From Pseudomonadota bacterium (GTDB lineage Bacteria; Pseudomonadota; Alphaproteobacteria; Rhizobiales; Xanthobacteraceae), in assembly GCA_023442085.1 (NCBI GenBank), contig JAEZMT010000365.1, positions 1-7,969 of the forward strand: a stretch of 7,969 bases of DNA. Reading direction: 5' to 3'. Position numbers and translations under genes: made by a program. The notes beneath the pieces are model-generated. The model ran no database searches, was not told where the DNA came from, and saw only the letters and a program-made list of their open reading frames with translations. Of this stretch, positions 1 to 5,520 are shown one piece after another. Numbering within the stretch: position 1 is the stretch's first letter; the number at the start of each line of letters is the position of its first letter.

Positions 1-272
1 AAGGCGAACGCGGCGTGCGGCGCTTCCATCAGCACGGCCGCCCGGACGGCGGAGGGCTCCAGCGCGTAATTGCCCATGTGCTCGTCGAGGCGGGCCCGCC
101 AAGTCGCGGTAACCGAATTGCCCGGCTGGAGTACCGGCGCCAGGCGGCGCGAGCCGCCGCCGCGCACCATTCCGAGATGGCGCCCGCGATGGCGGGTCAG
201 CAGCTCCACAATGGCGTTACCCTCGCCGTGCCGCCGCACACCCAGCACAATGCCTTCGTCGGTCCACTCCAA
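1..272 (-). CDS. recO: DNA repair protein RecO, N-terminal part (truncated by window edge)
   Basis: RecO acts in the RecFOR recombination-repair pathway, where it helps RecR load RecA onto SSB-coated single-stranded DNA and anneals complementary strands. Reading the minus strand from 272 gives an open frame of 90 codons to the window edge, starting (M/L)EWTDEGIVLGVRRHGEGN. It continues through RGRHLGMVRGG and LQPGNSVTATWRARLDEHMG, which are the hallmark N-terminal OB-fold segments of alphaproteobacterial RecO. The start is taken as TTG at 272-270 because EWxDEGxVL is the usual beginning of the family, and a GAGGG Shine-Dalgarno-like run lies just upstream. An in-frame GTG further upstream is possible but would add residues the family lacks. 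The C-terminal helical and zinc-binding part lies outside the window. The gene is divergent from ftsB. The family call is sure; the start is fairly sure. Confidence 0.93.
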   Translation of the reverse strand, partial: MEWTDEGIVLGVRRHGEGNAIVELLTRHRGRHLGMVRGGGSRRLAPVLQPGNSVTATWRARLDEHMGNYALEPSAVRAAVLMEAPHAAFA

Positions 273-386
273 GACCTGACCCTCACAGAATCTCCACGCC
301 GCACTTGAGGCCCTCACGACGTCGGGCGCAACCACGCGGCGCTCGGCCTTAACAGGGCGGAAACCTAAAAAGGCGAGGATGGGCCC
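273..386. promoter_or_regulatory. Divergent recO/ftsB intergenic region
   Basis: These 114 nt separate two genes transcribed away from each other, so they should hold promoters for both. I cannot place convincing -35/-10 pairs by eye. Visible items are a GANTC site (GAATC, 288-292), which is the CcrM methylation motif of alphaproteobacteria, a hexamer CCTCAC present twice (281-286 and near 316), and an AT-richer patch at about 349-372. A GAGGA Shine-Dalgarno (375-379) lies 7 nt before the ftsB ATG. The assignment as a promoter region is inferred from gene orientation. Confidence 0.45.
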
Positions 387-701
387 ATGCAAAGCCGCTC
401 GCGACTCCAGACCATCCTCGCCACGCTTGCCCTGCATGTGGGGGCAGCCGCGCTCATCGGCTACTTCGCCTATCATGCCTATATCGGGGATCATGGCCTG
501 CTCGCCCGCCGCAATTACGAGCAGGAGATGAAGGCGCTCGAATCCGAGCTTGCGACCCTGAAGGCGCAGCGGCAGGCGATGGAGAACAAGGTCTCCCTTC
601 TCGCCCCAAGCCAGCTCGATCCGGACATGTTGGACGAGGAGGCGCGGCGGCAGCTGAACTTCATCAACAACAAGGATCTGGTGTTGCTTCGCACAAAATG
701 A
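387..701 (+). CDS. ftsB: Septum formation initiator FtsB/DivIC family protein
   Basis: This 104-residue protein has the FtsB/DivIC layout: a short cytoplasmic N-terminus, one membrane segment (about residues 10-30, LATLALHVGAAALIGYFAYHA), then a periplasmic coiled coil (about 42-70, rich in E, K, L and Q with heptad leucines). A conserved tail follows, with LDPDMLDEEARRQLNF. FtsB bridges FtsQ and FtsL in the divisome and helps activate septal peptidoglycan synthesis. The ATG at 387 has GAGGA 7 nt upstream; the ATG at 379 is out of frame. Family length is about 90-110 residues, so the protein is complete. In many alphaproteobacteria this gene lies just upstream of pdhA, as here. Its TGA stop (699-701) falls inside the first dyad of the following control region. 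The gene might be transcribed with pdhA, but the 161-nt gap argues for a separate pdh promoter. Confidence 0.92.
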   Translation: MQSRSRLQTILATLALHVGAAALIGYFAYHAYIGDHGLLARRNYEQEMKALESELATLKAQRQAMENKVSLLAPSQLDPDMLDEEARRQLNFINNKDLVLLRTK

Positions 702-753
702 ACTCAATTCCAGTTCATGTTGGGATTGAACCATTATCGAGTTCATTCGTTCA
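699..753. promoter_or_regulatory. Phased TGAAC/GTTCA half-site array upstream of pdhA
   Basis: The pentamer TGAAC and its complement GTTCA occur at 699-703 (TGAAC), 713-717 (GTTCA), 727-731 (TGAAC) and 741-745 (GTTCA). The start-to-start spacing is exactly 14 nt each time and the orientation alternates. This makes two copies of a TGAAC-N9-GTTCA dyad with centres 28 nt apart. A fifth GTTCA sits at 749-753. The first dyad extends to 7-nt arms, ATGAACT and AGTTCAT. It overlaps the ftsB stop codon. Such an arrangement suits a dimeric transcription factor bound to two sites, but I do not recognise the regulator. The alphaproteobacterial LexA box (GTTC-N7-GTTC) does not fit. Confidence 0.5.
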
Positions 754-756
754 AGC

Positions 757-803
757 GCAAGTGTTTGCAACGTGTTGCGATGCAGCATGAAAAATTTCAT
801 GCT
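757..803. promoter_or_regulatory. Palindromic operator candidates before pdhA
   Basis: Three dyads follow one another. GCAA-N4-TTGC (757-768) overlaps by 2 nt the perfect 12-nt dyad GCAAC-GT-GTTGC (767-778). After 5 nt comes AGCATGAAA-AA-TTTCATGCT (784-803), with 9-bp arms around a 2-nt centre. The centres of the two perfect dyads (772.5 and 793.5) lie 21 bp apart, about two helical turns, so bound proteins would face the same side. The tight centre and the lack of a U-run make a terminator unlikely. The location, 60-105 nt before the pdhA start, suits operators overlapping the promoter. I see no confident sigma-70 match and cannot name the regulator. Confidence 0.5.
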
Positions 804-852
804 TTCAGGCGGCTCGGCGGTGCGTTAGAGAGGCGCAGTTCCAGCGCTTCCT

Positions 853-856
853 GAGG
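853..856 (+). promoter_or_regulatory. Ribosome binding site deciding the pdhA start
   Basis: GAGG at 853-856 directly abuts the ATG at 857, leaving no spacer, but lies 6 nt before the second in-frame ATG at 863. The ideal spacing favours 863 as the true start, giving a protein two residues shorter. Confidence 0.65.
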
Positions 857-862
857 ATGCCG

Positions 863-1873
863 ATGGCCGCCAAGAAGACTTCCCCCCGGACCGCCGTGCC
901 GTCCGGCCCGGTGCCCTTCACCAAGGATCAGGACCTCGAAGCCTACCGCGAGATGCTGCTCATCCGCCGCTTCGAGGAGAAGGCCGGCCAGATGTACGGC
1001 ATGGGCCTCATCGGCGGCTTCTGCCACCTCTATATTGGCCAGGAGGCCGTGGTGGTCGGCATGCAGATGGCGATGAAGCCGGGCGATCAGGTCATCACCG
1101 GCTATCGCGATCACGGCCACATGCTCGCCACTGGCATGGAAGCCAAGGGCGTCATGGCCGAGCTCACCGGCCGCCGTGGCGGCCTCTCCAAGGGCAAGGG
1201 CGGCTCGATGCACATGTTCAGCATCGAGAAGCAGTTCTTCGGAGGGCATGGCATCGTCGGCGCGCAGGTGTCGCTCGGCACCGGCCTCGCCTTTGCCGAC
1301 CGCTACCGCGAGAACGGCAACGTCTCGGTCACATATTTTGGCGACGGCGCGGCCAACCAGGGCCAAGTCTACGAGAGCTTCAACATGGCCGAGCTGTGGA
1401 AGCTCCCGGTCGTGTACGTGATCGAGAACAACAAGTACGCCATGGGCACCTCGGTGTCCCGCGCCTCCGCGCAGCAGGACTTCTCCAAGCGCGGCACTTC
1501 CTTCAACATCCCCGGCGAGCAGGTGGATGGCATGGACGTGCAGGCGGTGAAGGCGGCCGGCGAGCGGGCGCTTGCGTTCGCCCGCGAGGGCAATGGCCCC
1601 TATATCCTCGAGATGCAGACCTACCGCTATCGCGGCCACTCCATGTCGGACCCGGCGAAGTACCGGTCCAAGGAGGAGGTGCAGAAGATGCGGACCGAGC
1701 ACGATCCCATCGAGCAGGTCCGCACCCGTCTGCTCGACGGACACAAGGTGACCGAAGACGATCTCAAGAAGATCGACGCCGAGGTCCGCGAAATCGTCAA
1801 CGCGGCGGCGGACTTTGCGACCAACGATCCGGAGCCCGATATCAGCGAGCTCTACACGGACATCCTGCGCTGA
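863..1873 (+). CDS. pdhA: Pyruvate dehydrogenase E1 component, alpha subunit
   Basis: With PdhB this forms the thiamine-diphosphate-dependent E1 that decarboxylates pyruvate and transfers the acetyl group to lipoyl-E2. The protein has 336 residues from ATG 863. Its short Lys/Ser/Pro-rich N-terminus precedes the E1-alpha fold (YREMLLIRRFEEKAGQMYGMG). The TPP/Mg2+ motif runs from GDG at residues 160-162 to NN at 189-190 (GDGAANQG...ENNKYAMG). The later segment YRGHSMSDPAKYR corresponds to the phosphorylation loop of mitochondrial E1-alpha. The first regulated serine position is conserved and the second is absent, and no kinase is visible nearby. Length and motifs match the alphaproteobacterial two-subunit E1, which differs from the single-chain AceE of E. 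coli. Branched-chain or acetoin dehydrogenase E1-alpha are the nearest alternatives. The PDH-type beta subunit, E2 and E3 alongside make PDH much more likely. The TGA stop forms part of the next gene's ribosome binding site. Confidence 0.96.
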   Translation: MAAKKTSPRTAVPSGPVPFTKDQDLEAYREMLLIRRFEEKAGQMYGMGLIGGFCHLYIGQEAVVVGMQMAMKPGDQVITGYRDHGHMLATGMEAKGVMAELTGRRGGLSKGKGGSMHMFSIEKQFFGGHGIVGAQVSLGTGLAFADRYRENGNVSVTYFGDGAANQGQVYESFNMAELWKLPVVYVIENNKYAMGTSVSRASAQQDFSKRGTSFNIPGEQVDGMDVQAVKAAGERALAFAREGNGPYILEMQTYRYRGHSMSDPAKYRSKEEVQKMRTEHDPIEQVRTRLLDGHKVTEDDLKKIDAEVREIVNAAADFATNDPEPDISELYTDILR

Positions 1874-1883
1874 GGCCCGGCCC

Positions 1884-2240
1884 GTGGCCGAACTCTTCCA
1901 CGTGATCGCCGGGGCGGCCCTGTTTGCCGCCATCGGAGCCTGGGTGGTCGCCGTGCGCGGCGGCCGCTCCGCCCTTGCCGCGGAGCGGGCGGCCGGACGC
2001 CCCGTCGGCGCGGGAAGCTACCTCCTGCTCGCGCTCTGGCCCTTCGCCGTGGGCCGATCCGGCGCGGCCGAGGATGCGGACCGGGTGCGCTCCGGCAAGG
2101 CGGCCATCGCCTTCTTCGTTTCCCTGACCGTCGCGATCGCGGCCTTCTCCGCCTACACCAACCTCACCTTCAAGCGCGACCACGCGGTCCCGGCCGGCGC
2201 CACGCCGTTCGTGCCCGCCACCGCGCCGAGCAAGAGCTGA
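1884..2240 (+). CDS. Uncharacterised small membrane protein inside the pdh operon
   Basis: I do not recognise this 118-residue protein. The start chosen is GTG at 1884, with TGAGG (1871-1875, overlapping the pdhA stop) 8 nt upstream. The frame stays open back to an ATG at 1815, but that would overlap pdhA by 59 nt and add a Ser/Arg/Thr-rich stretch that looks like out-of-frame pdhA sequence. Hydrophobic stretches lie at about residues 5-24 (FHVIAGAALFAAIGAWVVAV), 46-56 (YLLLALWPFAVG) and 74-95 (AIAFFVSLTVAIAAFSAYTNL). That gives two good membrane spans and one weak one. Between them is an Arg/Glu/Ala-rich loop; the tail is Ala/Pro/Ser-rich. The gaps to pdhA (10 nt) and pdhB (5 nt) indicate cotranscription. 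Codon use resembles its neighbours, with strong G/C at third positions, which supports a real gene. No catalytic motif is visible. A role tied to the PDH complex is only a positional guess. Confidence 0.75.
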   Translation: MAELFHVIAGAALFAAIGAWVVAVRGGRSALAAERAAGRPVGAGSYLLLALWPFAVGRSGAAEDADRVRSGKAAIAFFVSLTVAIAAFSAYTNLTFKRDHAVPAGATPFVPATAPSKS

Positions 2241-2245
2241 CAGCC

Positions 2246-2480
2246 ATGGCCATCGAAATCCTCATGCCGGCCCTGTCTCCCACCATGGAGAAGGGCAATC
2301 TCACCAAGTGGGTGAAAAAGGAAGGCGACACGGTCAAGTCGGGCGACGTGCTCGCCGAGATCGAGACCGACAAGGCCACCATGGAGGTGGAGGCCGTCGA
2401 CGAGGGCATTCTCGGCAAAATCCTTGTGCCGGAAGGCGCGCAGGACGTGGCGGTGAACACGCCCATCGCAACGATCCTGG
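2246..2480 (+). repeat. Lipoyl-domain DNA repeat, copy 1 (in pdhB)
   Basis: The first ~235 nt of pdhB closely match the first ~235 nt of pdhC, 1408 nt downstream. Two blocks are identical in every base: 35 nt (2264-2298 against 3672-3706) and 44 nt (2342-2385 against 3750-3793). They include synonymous positions, which points to recent duplication or gene conversion as well as protein-level constraint. Confidence 0.85.
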
Positions 2481-3643
2481 CCGAGGGCGAGGATGCGAGC
2501 GCGACCCCGGCGCCTGCCGCCTCCGCCAAAGCCGCCGAGAGCGCTCCGTCTCCCGCCGCCGCCGCGGCTCCGGTCGCGCCCGTCACCTCGGCGCCCTCCG
2601 CCGTCGCGTCCCCGCCTCAGGTGAGCGCCCAGCCCGATCCGGAAGTGCCGCCCGGCACCGAGTTCGTCACGCAAACGGTCCGCGAGGCCCTGCGTGACGC
2701 CATGGCCGAGGAGATGCGCCGCGACGGCGACGTCTTCGTCATGGGCGAGGAAGTGGCCGAGTATCAGGGCGCCTACAAGATCACCCAGGGCCTGCTGCAG
2801 GAATTCGGCGCCCGCCGCGTGATCGACACTCCGATAACCGAGCACGGCTTTGCCGGTGTCGGCGTCGGTGCGGCCATGGCGGGACTGAAGCCCATCGTGG
2901 AGTTCATGACGTTCAACTTCGCCATGCAGGCGATCGACCATATCATCAACTCCGCCGCCAAGACGCTCTACATGTCGGGCGGTCAGGTGCAGTGCTCCAT
3001 CGTCTTCCGCGGTCCCAACGGCGCGGCGGCGCGCGTCGCCGCCCAGCACAGCCAAGACTACACAGCCTGGTACAGCCAGATTCCCGGCCTCAAGGTCATC
3101 GCGCCTTATTCCGCGGCCGATGCCAAGGGCCTGCTCAAGGCCGCCATCCGCGACCCGAACCCCGTGATTTTCCTTGAGAACGAGATCCTGTACGGTCACT
3201 CGTTCGAGGTGCCGAAGCTGGATGATTACGTCCTGCCCATCGGCAAGGCGCGGATCGCGCGGGCGGGCAAGGACGTGACGCTTGTCTCCTTCGCCATCGG
3301 CATGACCTATGCCCTGAAGGCGGCTGAGGAACTCGCCAAGCAAGGCATCGACGCCGAGGTCATCGACCTGCGGACCATCCGCCCCATGGACGTGGACGCC
3401 ATCGTCGCCTCGGTGAAGAAGACCGGCCGCTGCGTCACGGTGGAAGAGGGCTGGCCGCAGTCCGGTATCGGTGCCGAGATCGCCGCCCAGCTGATGGACA
3501 AGGCCTTTGACTTCCTTGACGCTCCGGTTCTCCGCGTCACCGGCAAGGACGTGCCGATGCCGTATGCCGCCAACCTCGAAAAGCTTGCCCTGCCGTCGGT
3601 CGCCGAGGTGATCGAAGCCGTGCGCGCCGTGACCTACAAGTGA
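2246..3643 (+). CDS. pdhB: Pyruvate dehydrogenase E1 component, beta subunit, with N-terminal lipoyl domain
   Basis: This is the beta half of E1, which supplies the other side of the TPP site. The protein has 465 residues. A lipoyl domain covers about residues 1-80, with the acceptor lysine K43 in ETDKATMEVE. An Ala/Pro/Ser-rich linker (about 85-135) leads to the E1-beta catalytic region from about residue 139 (EFVTQTVREALRDAM). MGEEVAEYQGAYK (166-178) holds the glutamate expected to contact the TPP aminopyrimidine. TPITEHGFAG, EFMTFNFAMQAIDHI and RGPNGAAARVAAQHSQ (His268) follow. The C-terminal domain includes DLRTIRPMD and VEEGWPQSGIG. Mitochondrial and most bacterial E1-beta proteins lack a lipoyl domain; this fusion is a known alphaproteobacterial trait, for example in Sinorhizobium meliloti. 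The ribosome binding site is weak (AAGAG about 9 nt upstream), so translation may be coupled to the preceding gene, which ends 5 nt before the ATG. Confidence 0.97.
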   Translation: MAIEILMPALSPTMEKGNLTKWVKKEGDTVKSGDVLAEIETDKATMEVEAVDEGILGKILVPEGAQDVAVNTPIATILAEGEDASATPAPAASAKAAESAPSPAAAAAPVAPVTSAPSAVASPPQVSAQPDPEVPPGTEFVTQTVREALRDAMAEEMRRDGDVFVMGEEVAEYQGAYKITQGLLQEFGARRVIDTPITEHGFAGVGVGAAMAGLKPIVEFMTFNFAMQAIDHIINSAAKTLYMSGGQVQCSIVFRGPNGAAARVAAQHSQDYTAWYSQIPGLKVIAPYSAADAKGLLKAAIRDPNPVIFLENEILYGHSFEVPKLDDYVLPIGKARIARAGKDVTLVSFAIGMTYALKAAEELAKQGIDAEVIDLRTIRPMDVDAIVASVKKTGRCVTVEEGWPQSGIGAEIAAQLMDKAFDFLDAPVLRVTGKDVPMPYAANLEKLALPSVAEVIEAVRAVTYK

Positions 3644-3653
3644 GGAGAGGCCG

Positions 3654-3890
3654 ATGCCCATCGAAATCCTGATGCCGGCCCTGTCTCCCACCATGGAGAA
3701 GGGCAACCTCGCCAAGTGGCTCAAGAAGGAAGGCGACAAGGTCAAGTCAGGCGACGTGCTCGCCGAGATCGAGACCGACAAGGCCACCATGGAAGTCGAG
3801 TCCATCGACGAGGGTGTGCTCGCCAAGATCCTGGTGCCGGAAGGCTCGCAGGATGTCCCGGTGAACCAGCTCATCGCCATCCTCGCCAGC
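3654..3890 (+). repeat. Lipoyl-domain DNA repeat, copy 2 (in pdhC)
   Basis: This is the partner of the repeat at the start of pdhB, in direct orientation and the same reading frame. Similarity fades after about 3890, where the two Ala/Pro linkers begin and differ. The blocks 3672-3706 and 3750-3793 are identical to copy 1. Confidence 0.85.
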
Positions 3891-5036
3891 GAGGGTGAGG
3901 ACGTGGCGAGCGCCGCCGCCGGCAAGGGTGCTGCGGCCCCGGCACCCGCCGCTGCTCCCGCGCCTGCCGAAGCGGCTCCCGCGGCGAGCCCGGCCCCTGC
4001 GGCTGCCCCGGCCCCTGCTGCTGCGCCGGCTCCGGCGTCGAACGGGCAGGGCGGGCGCGTGTTCGCCTCGCCGCTCGCTCGCCGGATTGCCAAGGACAAG
4101 GGCATTGACCTCGGTAGCCTGTCGGGCTCCGGCCCGCATGGCCGCATCGTCGCCCGCGACTTGGAAGGTGCCCAGCCCGGCGCGAAGCCGGCGGCCGCCC
4201 CTGCTCCGGCGGCCGCCCCTGCTCCGGCGGCTGCCGCAGCTCCGGCTCCCGCCGCAGCGGCTCCCGCGCCCAAGGCCGCGGCCGCTCTCACCGGTCCGAC
4301 GGCGGACCAGGTGAAGGCCATGTTCGAGGCCGGTACCTACGAGGAAGTCCAGCTCGACGGCATGCGCAAGACCATCGCGCGCCGTCTGGTGGAGAGCGAG
4401 CAGCTCACCCCGCACTTCTACCTGACGGTGGATTGCGACCTCGACGACCTCATGGCCCTGCGCGAGCAGGTCAATGCCAACGCGTCGAAGGACAAGGACG
4501 GCAAGCCCTCCTACCGCGTCTCGGTCAACGACTTCATCATCAAGGCGCTGGCGCTGGCGCTCCAGAAGGTGCCGGCGGCCAATGCCGTGTGGGCGGAGGA
4601 CCGCATTCTGCGCATGAAGCATTCGGACGTGGGCGTCGCGGTCGCCATCGACGGCGGCCTCTACGCGCCCATCGTGAAGAAAGCCGAGCAGAAGACCCTC
4701 TCCACCATCTCCAACGAGATGCGGGATCTGGCCGGCCGCGCCCGCACCAAGAAGCTGAAGCCGGAGGAATACACCGGCGGCTCCACCTCCGTGTCGAACC
4801 TCGGCATGATGGGGATGCGCAACTTCACCGCCATCATCAATGCGCCGCAGTCCTCCATCCTCGCCGTCGGGGCCTCCGAGCAGCGGGCCGTGGTGAAGGG
4901 GGGCGAGGTGAAGGTCGTCACCCAGATGACCGTCACCATGACCTGCGACCACCGGGTGATGGACGGCGCGCTCGGCGCCGAACTGCTTAGCGCGTTCAAG
5001 GGCTTCATCGAGAAGCCCATGGCGATGCTGGTGTGA
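3654..5036 (+). CDS. pdhC: Pyruvate dehydrogenase E2, dihydrolipoamide acetyltransferase
   Basis: E2 is the core of the complex: it passes the acetyl group from E1 to CoA through its swinging lipoyl arm. The protein has 460 residues. A single lipoyl domain (about 1-80) carries the acceptor lysine K43. An Ala/Pro linker (about 85-130) is followed by a peripheral-subunit-binding domain (about 135-172, RVFASPLARRIAKDKGIDL...GPHGRIVARDLE), which holds E1 or E3. After a second Ala/Pro linker (about 175-215) comes the acetyltransferase domain to the C-terminus. The catalytic motif DHRVMDG has His433 and Asp437, and the chain ends EKPMAMLV. The start has a strong purine-rich ribosome binding site, GAGGAGAGG (3642-3650), which overlaps the pdhB stop. 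Flanking genes separate this from the 2-oxoglutarate or branched-chain E2. Length is normal for alphaproteobacterial PdhC. Confidence 0.97.
   Translation: MPIEILMPALSPTMEKGNLAKWLKKEGDKVKSGDVLAEIETDKATMEVESIDEGVLAKILVPEGSQDVPVNQLIAILASEGEDVASAAAGKGAAAPAPAAAPAPAEAAPAASPAPAAAPAPAAAPAPASNGQGGRVFASPLARRIAKDKGIDLGSLSGSGPHGRIVARDLEGAQPGAKPAAAPAPAAAPAPAAAAAPAPAAAAPAPKAAAALTGPTADQVKAMFEAGTYEEVQLDGMRKTIARRLVESEQLTPHFYLTVDCDLDDLMALREQVNANASKDKDGKPSYRVSVNDFIIKALALALQKVPAANAVWAEDRILRMKHSDVGVAVAIDGGLYAPIVKKAEQKTLSTISNEMRDLAGRARTKKLKPEEYTGGSTSVSNLGMMGMRNFTAIINAPQSSILAVGASEQRAVVKGGEVKVVTQMTVTMTCDHRVMDGALGAELLSAFKGFIEKPMAMLV
4191..4244 (+). repeat. 18-bp tandem repeat in the second PdhC linker
   Basis: The unit GCGGCCGCCCCTGCTCCG occurs perfectly at 4191-4208 and 4209-4226, with a third copy (15 of 18 bases) at 4227-4244. 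It encodes repeated AAAPAP-type residues in the flexible linker after the subunit-binding domain. Such a tract can change length by slippage without breaking the frame. Confidence 0.8.
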
Positions 5037-5097
5037 GCGCGCGGCGGATGAACTGAGCCGACGCGGGGCTACCGCCTCCGCCGGCCAGCCGACGCAG

Positions 5098-5125
5098 GCT
5101 GCGGCAGATCAAATCCTGCCGCAGC
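5098..5125 (+). other. Perfect hairpin in the pdhC-DUF465 spacer
   Basis: GCTGCGGCAG (5098-5107) and CTGCCGCAGC (5116-5125) form a perfect 10-bp stem with an 8-nt loop (ATCAAATC). It starts 61 nt after the pdhC stop. No T-run follows, so a simple intrinsic terminator is doubtful. It could protect the 3' end of the pdhABC message, mark a processing site, or attenuate readthrough. Confidence 0.55.
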
Positions 5126-5148
5126 GGAGCAGTGTAGCTGCGGGACAG

Positions 5149-5163
5149 CGGCGCTCGGCGCCG
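5149..5163 (+). other. Small GC hairpin upstream of the DUF465 gene
   Basis: CGGCGC (5149-5154) pairs with GCGCCG (5158-5163) across a 3-nt loop, ending 11 nt before the AAAGGA ribosome binding site (5175-5180). It may be chance in GC-rich DNA. With the stronger hairpin before it, it makes this 150-nt spacer structured. Confidence 0.3.
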
Positions 5164-5186
5164 TCCGACCCGCGAAAGGAAACCCC

Positions 5187-5423
5187 ATGAGCCACACGCC
5201 CCACGAACTCGCCGCCGACTTCCCGGAATATGCCGAGAAGATCCAGGCTCTGAAGCAGTCCGACGCGCATTTCGCCAAGCTCCACGAGGCCTATCACGAG
5301 GTGAATCGGCAGGTTCACCGGGCCGAGACCGATGTGGAGCCCACCGGCGACGCGGAGATGGAAGCCATGCGCCGCGAGCGCATGCGCCTCAAGGATGAGC
5401 TCTACGCCATCCTCACCAGGTGA
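5187..5423 (+). CDS. DUF465 (YdcH-type) small protein
   Basis: This 78-residue soluble, highly charged and helical protein matches the DUF465/YdcH family. It shows SHTPHELAADFPEYAEKI, then LKQSDAHFAKLHEAYHEVNR, HRAET, and the C-terminal RRERMRLKDELYAIL. The heptad-like pattern suggests two antiparallel helices. The family is common in proteobacteria, and its biochemical role is not established. The start is well supported by AAAGGA (5175-5180) 6 nt before the ATG. It lies 150 nt after pdhC and is followed at once by a terminator-like hairpin. It is therefore either the last gene of the pdhABC transcript or a short unit of its own. No membrane segment or signal peptide is present. Confidence 0.9.
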   Translation: MSHTPHELAADFPEYAEKIQALKQSDAHFAKLHEAYHEVNRQVHRAETDVEPTGDAEMEAMRRERMRLKDELYAILTR

Positions 5424-5424
5424 G

Positions 5425-5471
5425 AGGCTGAGGGGGCGGGGTTTCCGCCCCCGTGCAGCCTGACCCCTTTT
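5425..5471 (+). terminator. Intrinsic-terminator-like hairpin after the DUF465 gene
   Basis: A GC stem GGGGGCGG (5432-5439) / CCGCCCCC (5445-5452) closes a 5-nt GGTTT loop. A lower stem AGGCTG (5425-5430) / CAGCCT (5456-5461) extends it past a small internal loop. TTTT follows at 5468-5471, a short and slightly distant T-run. The position, just after a stop codon and before a 50-nt gap, supports termination, possibly incomplete. Confidence 0.7.
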
Positions 5472-5520
5472 CCGCTGTCCGGGAAGGGATCGAACGGGAA
5501 CGGAAGGACAAGCCCACCCG

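Noticed and set aside
15..308. A plus-strand frame of 97 codons at the window start
   Set aside because: The minus strand encodes unmistakable RecO over the same stretch, and the plus frame resembles nothing.
741..752. A LexA (SOS) box from the two GTTC motifs
   Set aside because: The alphaproteobacterial LexA box needs GTTC-N7-GTTC; here the spacing is N4.
784..803. The AGCATGAAA/TTTCATGCT palindrome as a terminator of ftsB
   Set aside because: Its 2-nt centre cannot form an unstrained loop, the arms are AT-rich, and no T-run follows. An operator is more plausible.
797..1933. A 378-codon minus-strand frame opposite pdhA, and similar long frames opposite pdhC and lpdA
   Set aside because: These are typical antisense shadows in GC-rich DNA, rich in His, Leu, Gly and Asp, with no family motif or ribosome binding site support.
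4191..4244. A CRISPR array or mobile-element repeat
   Set aside because: The repeats are contiguous, in frame and encode an Ala/Pro linker, with no spacers.
2153..4321. A 722-codon open frame on the minus strand opposite pdhB and pdhC
   Set aside because: It mirrors the strong codon bias of the plus-strand genes; the Ala/Pro linkers read as Gly/Ala/Arg repeats. It has no recognisable domain, and both plus-strand genes are certain.
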